From positions 1 through 37,581 of the forward strand of contig CAMPCO010000003.1 in assembly GCA_946646305.1 (NCBI GenBank): a stretch of 37,581 nucleotides of DNA, written 5' to 3'. Origin of the DNA: an uncultured Clostridia bacterium. Lineage in GTDB: Bacteria; Bacillota; Clostridia; Oscillospirales; Acutalibacteraceae. Position numbers and translations under genes: made by a program. The notes beneath the pieces were generated by a model. That model was not told the DNA's origin, searched no databases, and saw nothing but the letters and a program-made list of their open reading frames with translations. Positions 5,960 to 13,756 of the stretch are shown here, one piece after another; position 1 is the stretch's first letter; every line of letters begins with the position of its first letter.

Positions 5960-7768
5960 ATGAAAAAAATCATTGCACTTGCCCTCGCATTGGTAATGGT
6001 ATTCGCTCTTGCTGCTTGCGGCAAAGATACCAAAACTTCCAATGTGAATTCCCTCGCCGTTTGTGTTGGTTCAGAACCCGATACAATCGACCCCGCACTA
6101 AACTCTGCAGTTGATGGCGCTACCTACCTTGTTCACCTTTTCTCAGGCCTTGCAAAGTGGAAGATGGATGATTCCGGTAAATTCGAAATCGTTCCTGATG
6201 CCGCAAAAGAGCTTGTTGAAGGCGTTAAGAACGAAGATGGCACCGTTACCTACACCTACACCTTGCGTGATGGCCTTAAATGGTCTGACGGCAAAGATGT
6301 AACCGCAGCTGATTTCGAGTTTGCTTGGAATCGTGCCGCTTCTGCCGAACTCGGCGCTGACTACGGATATATGTTTGAAGTAGTTGATGGTTATAACGAG
6401 ATAAGCGAAGCTGATGCTGAAGGCAACCCCGTAAATCCCGATGCTAAGCTCAATGTTAAAGCAGTTGACGAAAAGACCCTTGAAGTTACTCTTTACAATG
6501 AAGTAAGCTACTGGGATGAATTGCTTGCATTCCCGGTATACTTCCCTGTTCGTGAAGATGTTGTTTCCAACGAAGCTTGGGCAACCGATCCTAAGACCTA
6601 TGTTTGCAACGGTGCTTACACTTTAAGCGCTTGGGATCACAACAGCCTTATCACCCTCAAGAAGAATGAACACTATGTTGACAATGAAGAAATCACAATG
6701 GAAACACTTAAGTTCTATCTTTCTGATGATGCCAACAACCAGCTTTCTAACTTCAAGAACGGCGAATGGCAGCTTATCGATGATGTTCCCACCAATGAAA
6801 TATCATCTCTTAAGACTTCTAATCCCGATGAATTCGTAGTTGCAGGTCAGATCGGTACTTACTATGTTTGCTGGAATGTTAACGAAGATATCCTTCCCGC
6901 AGACCTCGGTCTTACAGGCGCAGAAGCTGAAAAAGCTCGCGCTGAAATCCGCAACGCTACCGCTCTTCTTTATGACCGCAACTACATAGTTGATGAAATC
7001 GGCCAGGCAGGTCAGGTTCCCGCTTCTTCATTCGTAGCAATGGGTATGACCAATCCTGATGGTACCGAATTCTACAAGACCGCAGGCGATAGCAAAGACT
7101 ATGACGGTTATTATGATGTTTCTGCAGAAGCTACAACATCTAACTTTGATAAAGCTATCGAAATCCTCAAGAAGTATTATAAATATGATGAGGCTTCTAA
7201 GAAGTTCACCAACTTCCCGACCCTCACCTATCTTTACAATACAAACGAAGGTCACAAGGCTATCGGTGAATACCTCCAGAGCGCTATGGCTAATATAGGT
7301 ATCACAATGAACCTTGAAAACCAGGAGTGGAACACCTTCTTACAGACCCGTAAGAACGGCGACTTCTCTGTTGCTCGTAACGGCTGGCTTGCTGACTACA
7401 ATGACCCGATCTGCTTCCTCGATATGTGGGTAACCGCTTCGGGTAACAACGATGTTCAGTTCGGCAAAGGCGCTCACGCAGGCGTTAAAGCTTACAGCCT
7501 TGACCTTACAAAGTATGGCTATGATGTAAAGGTTGAAAACGGCACATGGGCAGAAACCTATGATGTTCTTATCAGCACCATCAAGAGCTGCACCGACAAT
7601 GAAAAGCGCTATGAAATGATGCACCTCGCAGAAGATATGCTTATGTCTACCGGCTGCATCGTTCCGCTTTACTTCTACACCGATATCTATATGATATCCA
7701 AAACTGTTGACGGTTTCTTCTCCAACCCGCTTGGTTATAAGTACTTTATGTACACAACCGTTAAATAA
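5960..7768 (+). CDS. oppA: Peptide-binding lipoprotein OppA/DppA (SBP_bac_5)
   Basis: This 602-residue extracellular substrate-binding protein starts with a lipoprotein signal: Met-Lys-Lys, a hydrophobic core and the lipobox Leu-Ala-Ala-Cys, so Cys20 should be acylated and anchor it to the outer face of the membrane. The mature part has the family-5 pattern Glu-Pro-Asp-Thr-Ile-Asp-Pro-Ala near its start, Leu-Arg-Asp-Gly-Leu-Lys-Trp-Ser-Asp-Gly-Lys about 100 residues in, and Trp-Leu-Ala-Asp-Tyr-Asn-Asp-Pro late. It delivers peptides to OppBCDF. An AAAGGAAAA site precedes ATG. Codon use is plainer and more uniform than in the permease and ATPase genes, consistent with high expression. A strong terminator ends the operon. 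Its maturation needs LspA, encoded at 17280-17813. Confidence 0.94.
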   Translation: MKKIIALALALVMVFALAACGKDTKTSNVNSLAVCVGSEPDTIDPALNSAVDGATYLVHLFSGLAKWKMDDSGKFEIVPDAAKELVEGVKNEDGTVTYTYTLRDGLKWSDGKDVTAADFEFAWNRAASAELGADYGYMFEVVDGYNEISEADAEGNPVNPDAKLNVKAVDEKTLEVTLYNEVSYWDELLAFPVYFPVREDVVSNEAWATDPKTYVCNGAYTLSAWDHNSLITLKKNEHYVDNEEITMETLKFYLSDDANNQLSNFKNGEWQLIDDVPTNEISSLKTSNPDEFVVAGQIGTYYVCWNVNEDILPADLGLTGAEAEKARAEIRNATALLYDRNYIVDEIGQAGQVPASSFVAMGMTNPDGTEFYKTAGDSKDYDGYYDVSAEATTSNFDKAIEILKKYYKYDEASKKFTNFPTLTYLYNTNEGHKAIGEYLQSAMANIGITMNLENQEWNTFLQTRKNGDFSVARNGWLADYNDPICFLDMWVTASGNNDVQFGKGAHAGVKAYSLDLTKYGYDVKVENGTWAETYDVLISTIKSCTDNEKRYEMMHLAEDMLMSTGCIVPLYFYTDIYMISKTVDGFFSNPLGYKYFMYTTVK

Positions 7769-7784
7769 TTAAACCTTAAAAAAA

Positions 7785-7818
7785 GGCCCGGCAGTCAGAT
7801 TGACTGCCGGGTTTTTCT
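7785..7818. terminator. Bidirectional terminator after oppA
   Basis: Eleven-base arms CCCGGCAGTCA/TGACTGCCGGG (7787-7797 and 7801-7811) with a GAT loop. An A run lies upstream and a T run downstream, so it serves oppA and the convergent small gene, whose TAA is at 7818-7820. Confidence 0.92.
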
Positions 7819-7997
7819 TATTTAAACATGGTTTGTATTCCGTCTACAACATCGCCCATCGCTTTAACAAGCTTTGCAGAGCCTTTTGAAAAGTTATGCT
7901 TTGAATCTTTCAAAACCGCTTTGGTCACAATGGTAACGCCTGCGCCTGCTACAATGCCGGCGCCCATGCCCTTTAAAAATGATGCTTTGCTATTCAT
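7818..7997 (-). CDS. 59-residue glycine-rich small protein, possibly membrane-associated
   Basis: The protein starts Met-Asn-Ser-Lys-Ala-Ser-Phe-Leu-Lys-Gly, then a glycine/alanine/valine stretch (residues 10-25, Met-Gly-Ala-Gly-Ile-Val-Ala-Gly-Ala-Gly) that could be a short membrane helix with a Gly zipper. A Lys/Ser-rich amphipathic tail ends Met-Phe-Lys. It faintly recalls YtxH-type small proteins, but I do not assign a family. Support for it being real: an excellent GGGAGG ribosome-binding site 12 nt before ATG (7995-7997), good codon use and a shared terminator right after the stop. It is the last gene behind the glycosyltransferase on the same strand, 55 bp away. The ribosome-binding site is part of an inverted repeat (8003-8047). 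Confidence 0.7.
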   Translation of the reverse strand: MNSKASFLKGMGAGIVAGAGVTIVTKAVLKDSKHNFSKGSAKLVKAMGDVVDGIQTMFK

Positions 7998-8002
7998 AAT
8001 AA

Positions 8003-8047
8003 AAAACCTCCCTTTTTTTCTTATTATTAACGAAAACGGGAGGTTTT
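8003..8047 (-). promoter_or_regulatory. Inverted repeat that can trap a ribosome-binding site
   Basis: Perfect 10-base arms AAAACCTCCC (8003-8012) and GGGAGGTTTT (8038-8047) surround 25 bases. In the minus-strand RNA the second arm is GGGAGGUUUU, which holds the ribosome-binding site of the small gene, followed by a U run. It can be read as a terminator for the glycosyltransferase or as a translation-blocking fold. Confidence 0.55.
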
Positions 8048-8052
8048 ATTTA

Positions 8053-8808
8053 TTAAAATTCTTTTTTTGCCAAAAATTTAAAGGCAGACTTTATGTGAAT
8101 AAAAAGCAGTTTGAGTTTTTTGGCGCTATCCCTTTGCCATGCGTGATAAACAGATATTTCAGGCACAATAACGGTTTTGCCGAAATGCTTTGCCCTGAGG
8201 GTTAAATCGGCATCCTCTAAATACATAAAGTACCGCTTGTCAAAGCCGCGTAGGCGCTCAAAGACATCACCCTTTATACACATAAAGCAACCGGAGCAAA
8301 AATCAATTTCCGTTACTTTTTCAAAGTTTTCGCCCTTCATAACATATTCATCGCGTATTTTTGGAAAAAGCCTTCCAAAGAAAAGCCGCTTAAAGGTGGG
8401 CTTTTTCTTCGGCAGATACTGAACAGTTCCGTCAGTATTTAAAATCTGCGGCATAGAAAGGGCAATATCGGGGTTCTGCTCCATAAAATCAGCAAGGGAT
8501 GATAAAACATCGCCTTTAATCTCAATATCGGGGTTTATAACAAAATGATATTTGCCAAGCCCTTTTTTGAGTGCTATATTATGCGCCGCGCCAAAGCCGA
8601 TGTTTTTATCATTTTCGGTAAACTCCACGCCATCTATTCCCCTTAAAAGAGCGGCGGTGTTATCGGTGGAATGATTATCTATAACATAAAGCTTCAGCGG
8701 GTATTTTTTTGTGTTTTCAAGTATAAGGCGAATTGTTTTTTCCGCTTCTTCGCCGTTATTATAGGTAACAACCGCGGCGGAAATAAAGAAGTCCTTAATA
8801 AATATCAC
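8053..8808 (-). CDS. Family 2 glycosyltransferase (rhamnosyltransferase-like)
   Basis: This protein of about 251 residues has a GT-A fold pattern. The N-terminal beta strand Ala-Ala-Val-Val-Thr-Tyr-Asn-Asn is followed by Val-Ile-Asp-Asn-His-Ser-Thr-Asp-Asn-Thr, Asn-Ile-Gly-Phe-Gly-Ala-Ala-His-Asn, and the metal site Val-Ile-Asn-Pro-Asp-Ile. Later come Phe-Cys-Ser-Gly-Cys-Phe-Met and the acceptor-side Tyr-Leu-Glu-Asp-Ala-Asp-Leu. It resembles WbbL/RfbF-type enzymes that add deoxyhexoses to surface polysaccharide; donor and acceptor cannot be read from sequence. It is cytoplasmic, with no membrane helix. No other polysaccharide genes are near; it simply follows smsB by 3 bp. The annotated start is GTG at 8806-8808, but ATT at 8797-8799 has the better-spaced ribosome-binding site. 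Confidence 0.85.
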   Translation of the reverse strand: MIFIKDFFISAAVVTYNNGEEAEKTIRLILENTKKYPLKLYVIDNHSTDNTAALLRGIDGVEFTENDKNIGFGAAHNIALKKGLGKYHFVINPDIEIKGDVLSSLADFMEQNPDIALSMPQILNTDGTVQYLPKKKPTFKRLFFGRLFPKIRDEYVMKGENFEKVTEIDFCSGCFMCIKGDVFERLRGFDKRYFMYLEDADLTLRAKHFGKTVIVPEISVYHAWQRDSAKKLKLLFIHIKSAFKFLAKKEF

Positions 8809-8811
8809 CCT

Positions 8812-9729
8812 TTATTTTAAAAATCCTGAAATAATTTCCTGTTCGGCCTGTTGCTCGGTAAGCCCTAAGGTCATAAGCTTTGTTATCTGCTCGCCCGCGA
8901 TTTTGCCGATTGCCGCTTCGTGGATAAGGGATGCATCGATATGGTTTGCATTGACCTGCGGAATGGCATTAACCCTTGCATCATCCATAATAATGGCATC
9001 ACATTCGGTATGGCCGTGGCAAAGGGCATTTCCGTTCACACAAGATTTAAAGGTCTGGGTGGAATGTTCCTTTGCAACCGAGCGGGAAACCACCTGCGCG
9101 CCCGAGTTTTCGCCGTTTAAGTCAACGGTGAAATCGGTGGTGGCATTTTGTGTGCCGTGGGTCATTATCTTTTCTTTTATAACAATCGTTCCGCCTGCTT
9201 CCACCTTGGCTTTTGTAACGCGGGTGGTGGAGTCAATGCCCTTAATCTGGGCGGTTTCCATTTCCATATATGCATTTTCGCCGACATTAACTATGGTGGT
9301 GGGGTTCATATTCCTGCCGCCTGTACCATCGCCCTCGCCATAATGCTTTTCGATATATTTAACGCGGGAATTCTTGCCTATAAAAAAGGAATGAATACCA
9401 TCGTGGCGTGATTCTTTTTCGCCGCAGTTATGAATGCCGCAACCGGCTACAATGGTAACATCGCAGTTTTCACCTATAAGAAAATCGTTATATACCAAAT
9501 CATTAAGACCTGTGGCATCAATTATAACCGGAATATGCACCGTTTCACCCTTGGTGCCGCTTTTGATGATTATATCGATACCTGGCTTGTCTTCCTTGGT
9601 TCTGATATCTATATTTTCGGTGGTGGACCTTGCCTGCAAAGCGCCGTTTGCGCGAATATTATAAGCGCCCTGCGGCTCGCCATCCATATCGGCGATTATT
9701 TTAAGCAGTTGTTTTTCTGTATCGGTCAT
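8812..9729 (-). CDS. smsB: SmsB: SufB/SufD-family Fe-S scaffold of the minimal SUF system
   Basis: This 305-residue member of the SufBD family is far shorter than SufB (about 480). It consists mainly of the right-handed beta-helix core, as in the two-gene SMS systems of anaerobes. The conserved end region is intact: Glu-Cys-Asp-Ala-Ile with Cys243, and Ile-His-Glu-Ala with Glu271, matching the residues of SufB needed for cluster assembly. Ala-Gly-Cys-Gly-Ile-His-Asn-Cys adds Cys97 and Cys102. It forms a complex with the ATPase encoded just upstream and builds [4Fe-4S] clusters in the cytoplasm. ATG overlaps the smsC stop as ATGA, so the two are coupled. Some databases would label it SufD or SufB. 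Confidence 0.9.
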   Translation of the reverse strand: MTDTEKQLLKIIADMDGEPQGAYNIRANGALQARSTTENIDIRTKEDKPGIDIIIKSGTKGETVHIPVIIDATGLNDLVYNDFLIGENCDVTIVAGCGIHNCGEKESRHDGIHSFFIGKNSRVKYIEKHYGEGDGTGGRNMNPTTIVNVGENAYMEMETAQIKGIDSTTRVTKAKVEAGGTIVIKEKIMTHGTQNATTDFTVDLNGENSGAQVVSRSVAKEHSTQTFKSCVNGNALCHGHTECDAIIMDDARVNAIPQVNANHIDASLIHEAAIGKIAGEQITKLMTLGLTEQQAEQEIISGFLK

Positions 9730-10466
9730 GCTTTTACCTCTTTCATATTATCTGTAAGCACCTTGCAGGTTTCGTTCATACTGTCATAAAGTTCGGGCAA
9801 AATCTCCTGCTTTGCACCATAAGCTTTAAGCTCACCCGCGGAGAGCACCGCCACCTTATCGGCAATATTCAAAATGCGCTCCTGGTGGGAGATGATTATG
9901 ATTGAGCCGCCTATATTATCATGCATTTTTTGAAAAACATTTATAAGACTGCCAAAACTCCAAAGGTCGATACCCGCTTCGGGCTCATCAAATATCGAAA
10001 GTTTTGTGCCGCGCGCCAAAACGCTTGCAATCTCAATTCTTTTAAGCTCGCCGCCCGAAAGGGAACCGTTTACCTCGCGGTCAATATAGTCCCTTGCGCA
10101 AAGCCCCACCTGGGAAAGATAATCGCAGGCATCGGAAACGGTTATATCCCTGCCCGATGCTATGCGGATAAGGTCATTAACGGTAATGCCCTTGAACTTT
10201 ACGGGCTGTTGAAAGCCAAAGCTTATTCCCGCCTTGGCGCGCTCGGTAACCGAATAATCGGTAATATCAACACCGTCAAGCAAAATTTTGCCCGATGTGG
10301 GTTTATAAATGCCTGCTATAATCTTTGCAAGGGTGGACTTGCCGCCGCCGTTAGGACCTGTTATGGCAACAAAGCCATCTTCTATATCAAGCGATATGTT
10401 TTTAAGTATTTCTTTTTCTCCCGCTTCACTGCTTGCGGAAAAAGAAATATTTTTAAGACTTATCAT
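9726..10466 (-). CDS. smsC: SmsC: SufC-like Fe-S assembly ATPase
   Basis: This 246-residue soluble ABC ATPase has Walker A Gly-Pro-Asn-Gly-Gly-Gly-Lys-Ser at residues 37-44, the Q-loop region Phe-Gln-Gln-Pro-Val, signature Leu-Ser-Gly-Gly-Glu-Leu-Lys-Arg, Walker B Ile-Phe-Asp-Glu-Pro-Glu-Ala-Gly-Ile-Asp and H-loop Ser-His-Gln-Glu. The Glu-Ala-Gly-Ile-Asp after Walker B corresponds to the Ser-Gly-Leu-Asp of classical SufC and separates it from transport ATPases. It drives conformational changes in SmsB. No sufS, sufU or sufD genes adjoin, as expected for the minimal system, so sulfur must come from elsewhere. Its own promoter lies at 10508-10536, back to back with the tex promoter. Confidence 0.9.
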   Translation of the reverse strand: MISLKNISFSASSEAGEKEILKNISLDIEDGFVAITGPNGGGKSTLAKIIAGIYKPTSGKILLDGVDITDYSVTERAKAGISFGFQQPVKFKGITVNDLIRIASGRDITVSDACDYLSQVGLCARDYIDREVNGSLSGGELKRIEIASVLARGTKLSIFDEPEAGIDLWSFGSLINVFQKMHDNIGGSIIIISHQERILNIADKVAVLSAGELKAYGAKQEILPELYDSMNETCKVLTDNMKEVKA

Positions 10467-10507
10467 ATCCTCGGCTCCTTTTGAAAGTCAAAATATACTA
10501 CATTTGC

Positions 10508-10536
10508 ATTATACACTTTTTTGCGCCTTTTAGCAA
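10508..10536 (-). promoter_or_regulatory. Promoter of smsC-smsB-glycosyltransferase unit
   Basis: On the minus strand TTGCTA (10531-10536) and TATAAT (10508-10513), spacer 17 bp. No IscR-like or Rrf2-like palindrome is evident. Confidence 0.75.
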
Positions 10537-10546
10537 TATATATTAT

Positions 10547-10575
10547 TTGATAAAGGCGGCATTTTGTGGTATAAT
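10547..10575 (+). promoter_or_regulatory. Promoter of tex
   Basis: TTGATA (10547-10552) and TATAAT (10570-10575), spacer 17 bp, with the extended -10 element TG at 10567-10568. It starts about 11 bp from the divergent smsC promoter. Confidence 0.75.
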
Positions 10576-10605
10576 TTTTAAAAGTTTTAAAAAGGAAAGA
10601 AACAG

Positions 10606-12762
10606 ATGAATATTATTGAACAATTAACAAAAGAATTTAATATAAAACAGTGGCAAACCGAAAACACCATTAAACTGCTTGATGAGGGAAACACCGTTCC
10701 CTTTATCGCCCGCTACCGCAAGGAGGTTACGGGCAGTCTTGATGACCAGCTTTTGCGCGAGCTTTTTGACCGCCTTGAATATCTTCGCAATATGGAAGAA
10801 ACCCGCGAAAAGATAAAGGCCGCAATAGAAGAAGCCGGCGCTTTGACCGAGGAACTCTCATCGGCTATCGATAACGCAAAAACCCTTTCCGAACTCGATG
10901 ACCTATATAGGCCATATAAAAAGCACAAGAAAACCCGCGCGGATGTTGCAAAAGAAAAGGGGCTTGAGCCATTGGCTTTTGCCTTGTTAGAGCAAAAAGA
11001 GAACTCCGATTTGCCCGAAAATATGGCAAAGGACTATATAAATGCCGAACTCGGCGTTGAAACTGTGGAGGATGCCTTGCAGGGCGCTTCCGATATTATA
11101 GCGGAAATCATCTCAAACGATGCCGATATAAGAAAACGGATGCGAATTGTTTGCTCTGCCCACGGTGTTATTGAAATAAAGGGCGCTAAAGATGATTTAG
11201 ATGTTTACGGTATGTATGCCGATTACAGTGAGCCTATAAGCAAAATACCAAATCACCGCGTTTTGGCAATTAACCGAGGCGAAAAAGAGGGCTTTTTAAA
11301 GGTTTCCGTAAACCTTGATGAAGAAAAGGCGGAATTTATTGTTTGCCGCGATTATGTAAAGCAGGGCCCCTGCGCCGATTTTGTCAAAGCGGCGGCAAAG
11401 GATGCCTACTCCCGCCTTATTTTCCCGTCTATCGAGCGCGAAATGCGAAGCGCGCTTACCGAAAAAGCGAGCGAAGATGCAATAAAAGTCTTTTCTCAAA
11501 ATCTGCGTCAGCTTCTTATGCAGCCGCCTGTTAAAGACAGCGTTACCATAGGGCTTGACCCCGGTTACAGAACGGGCTGCAAGGTTGCCGTTGTTGACGG
11601 AACGGGCAAGGTGCTTGATGTGGGTGTTATATACCCCGTGCCGCCCCACGAAAAAAAGGAAGAAGCCAAAAAAATAATAAAAGACCTTGTTAAAAAATAT
11701 AATGTTCGCACCTTTGCGATAGGCAACGGCACCGCAAGCCACGAAACCGAGGTTTTTGCCGCAGAGGTTATAAACGAGATAAACGATGGTCTTTCATATA
11801 TGGTGGTAAGCGAAGCGGGCGCGAGCGTTTATTCGGCTTCAAAACTTGCCGCAAAGGAATTCCCCGACTATGATGTTTCGCTTCGTTCCGCGGTTTCCAT
11901 CGCAAGGCGGCTTCAAGACCCGCTATCGGAACTTGTAAAAATTGACCCCAAGGCGATAGGTGTCGGTCAGTATCAACACGATATGCCGCAAAACAGACTT
12001 TCCGCCGCGCTTGACGGTGTTGTGGAAACCTGCGTTAACGAGGTGGGTGTTGACCTTAACACCGCTTCTGTAAGCCTGCTTTCCGCCGTTGCGGGAGTAA
12101 ACGGCACCGTGGCTCAAAACATTGTAAACTACCGCGAAGAAAACGGCCGCTTTAAAAACAGAAACGAACTTAAAAAGGTTGCAAAACTCGGTCCCAAGGC
12201 ATTTTTGCAGTGCGCGGGCTTTTTGCGTATCGCAGACGGCAGTTGCGCCCTTGATAATACCGCCGTTCACCCCGAGTCATACAAAGCGGCAGAAGAACTG
12301 CTCGGCATTTTCGGTTTTACAGACAGCGATATTTTAAAAGGGGGTCTTAAAACACTCGGCGAAAAGGCGGAAGGGCTTGGGCTTGAGCCTTTATCAGAAA
12401 AACTCGGCATCGGTGTTCCGACACTAAAAGATATTATATCCGAACTGCAAAAGCCGGGCCGCGACCCGCGTGATGAACTGCCCCGCCCCTTACTCAGGCA
12501 GGATGTTATGTCGCTTGAAGATTTAAAAAGCGGTATGGAATTAAAGGGTACTGTTCGCAATGTGGTTGATTTCGGCGCTTTTGTTGATATAGGTGTTCAT
12601 GAAGACGGTCTTGTTCATATTTCGCAAATCTGCGACCGATTTATAAAACACCCCGGCGAGGTTTTGCATGTGGGCGATGTTATAAATGTTCGCGTTTTGG
12701 ATGTTGATTTAAAGAAAAAACGAATTTCACTGACTGCGAAAGGTGTTCCGCAAAATGGTTAA
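10606..12762 (+). CDS. tex: Tex family RNA-binding transcription accessory protein
   Basis: This 718-residue protein is a normal-length Tex. The N-terminal helical region contains the hallmark Asn-Thr-Val-Pro-Phe-Ile-Ala-Arg-Tyr-Arg-Lys-Glu near residue 29. A YqgF/RNase H-like domain has Gly-Leu-Asp-Pro-Gly-Tyr-Arg-Thr-Gly-Cys at about residues 312-321. Helix-hairpin-helix repeats follow at about 485-555 (Val-Asn-Glu-Val-Gly-Val-Asp-Leu-Asn-Thr-Ala-Ser), and a final S1 domain covers about 645-715 (Val-Asp-Phe-Gly-Ala-Phe-Val-Asp-Ile-Gly). It is the bacterial relative of eukaryotic Spt6 and binds RNA, with reported roles in transcription and stress. AAAGGAAAGAAA precedes ATG. The downstream permease gene starts inside its last codons. 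Confidence 0.95.
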   Translation: MNIIEQLTKEFNIKQWQTENTIKLLDEGNTVPFIARYRKEVTGSLDDQLLRELFDRLEYLRNMEETREKIKAAIEEAGALTEELSSAIDNAKTLSELDDLYRPYKKHKKTRADVAKEKGLEPLAFALLEQKENSDLPENMAKDYINAELGVETVEDALQGASDIIAEIISNDADIRKRMRIVCSAHGVIEIKGAKDDLDVYGMYADYSEPISKIPNHRVLAINRGEKEGFLKVSVNLDEEKAEFIVCRDYVKQGPCADFVKAAAKDAYSRLIFPSIEREMRSALTEKASEDAIKVFSQNLRQLLMQPPVKDSVTIGLDPGYRTGCKVAVVDGTGKVLDVGVIYPVPPHEKKEEAKKIIKDLVKKYNVRTFAIGNGTASHETEVFAAEVINEINDGLSYMVVSEAGASVYSASKLAAKEFPDYDVSLRSAVSIARRLQDPLSELVKIDPKAIGVGQYQHDMPQNRLSAALDGVVETCVNEVGVDLNTASVSLLSAVAGVNGTVAQNIVNYREENGRFKNRNELKKVAKLGPKAFLQCAGFLRIADGSCALDNTAVHPESYKAAEELLGIFGFTDSDILKGGLKTLGEKAEGLGLEPLSEKLGIGVPTLKDIISELQKPGRDPRDELPRPLLRQDVMSLEDLKSGMELKGTVRNVVDFGAFVDIGVHEDGLVHISQICDRFIKHPGEVLHVGDVINVRVLDVDLKKKRISLTAKGVPQNG

Positions 12763-13705
12763 AAAAGATAATATAAAAGGCAGTTTAATTCTGACCCTTG
12801 CCTCTCTTATATGGGGGCTTGCGTTTGTGGCGCAGGATGGGGTTTCGGATAAAATGCCGCCGATAATGGTTAATGCCGTTCGTTTTATAATTGCTTTTTT
12901 CCTGCTTTCCTTATTTTACAGAATAATAAGCAGGGGCAAGGAAAAAGTTTTTGAAAAAGACAAAGCCGCCCGTAAAACTGCTCTTACAGGCGGGGCAATT
13001 TGCGGCGCGCTTTTAGCCCTTGCCACAAATGTTCAGCAAATAGGCATAACCGTTTACCCCGATAATGTTGCCGTTTCGGCACGCGGCGGTTTTTTAACGG
13101 CGCTTTATGTTATAATAGTACCTGTTTTATCGGTATTTTTGCGCAAAAAGATAAAAGCCGTTGTCTGGCTTGCGGTTTTGGTGGCTATGACAGGTGTTTA
13201 CCTCATCTGTTTTTCAAGCGGAATAGGCGGCGTTTATCTCGGCGATATTCTGCTTATCGCCTGCTCCTTCTGTTTTTCTTTTCAGATAATGTTTGTTGAT
13301 AAATACTGCGATATTGTAGGCGGGGTAAGGCTTTCCTGCATTCAGTTTTTGTTCTGCGGTATTATTTCGGGGGTTTTCTCAATTATCTTTGAAAGTTCCA
13401 AATTCAGTACCGTGGACATAAAAGGCGCCGCGCCCTATTTATTCTACCTGGCTTTCTTTTCAAGCGCCATAGGTTACACCTTGCAGGTGGTGGGGCAAAA
13501 ATATGCCGAACCGTATATCGCCTCGCTTGCTATGAGCCTTGAGTCGGTTTTTGCGACACTTGGCGGCTGGGTTATAATGCACAACAGTATGAGTTTTAAT
13601 GAAATAATCGGCTCCGCGCTTGTGTTTGCCGCTATAATTTTAGCCCAAACGCCGGAAATAATGGAAGCCGTAAAACAAAAGCAAAACAAAAAGGCGGATG
13701 AATAA
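12755..13705 (+). CDS. DMT/EamA-family permease
   Basis: This 316-residue membrane protein has about ten transmembrane helices arranged as two EamA repeats. It shows the typical first helix pattern Ala-Ser-Leu-Ile-Trp-Gly-Leu-Ala-Phe-Val and in the second repeat Ala-Met-Ser-Leu-Glu-Ser-Val-Phe-Ala-Thr-Leu-Gly-Gly. The tail is basic (Lys-Gln-Lys-Gln-Asn-Lys-Lys). Family members export or import amino acids, purines or drugs; the substrate cannot be predicted here. ATG at 12755 has AAAGGTG 8 nt upstream and overlaps the tex stop by 8 bp, so translation is coupled. A convergent terminator follows immediately. Confidence 0.9.
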   Translation: MVKKDNIKGSLILTLASLIWGLAFVAQDGVSDKMPPIMVNAVRFIIAFFLLSLFYRIISRGKEKVFEKDKAARKTALTGGAICGALLALATNVQQIGITVYPDNVAVSARGGFLTALYVIIVPVLSVFLRKKIKAVVWLAVLVAMTGVYLICFSSGIGGVYLGDILLIACSFCFSFQIMFVDKYCDIVGGVRLSCIQFLFCGIISGVFSIIFESSKFSTVDIKGAAPYLFYLAFFSSAIGYTLQVVGQKYAEPYIASLAMSLESVFATLGGWVIMHNSMSFNEIIGSALVFAAIILAQTPEIMEAVKQKQNKKADE

Positions 13706-13722
13706 TTCATCCGTCTTTTTTT
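13693..13722. terminator. Bidirectional terminator between permease and transketolase genes
   Basis: CGGATGAAT/ATTCATCCG (13695-13703, 13705-13713) ends in T runs on both strands. The stem overlaps the last codons of the permease. It ends both convergent transcripts. Confidence 0.85.
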
Positions 13723-13756
13723 GCATTTATGCGGTAGGGTAAAACCTTATCGCTTT

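Noticed and set aside
10467-10530. Iron-sulfur regulator operator before smsC
   Set aside because: No clear palindrome apart from the promoter elements.
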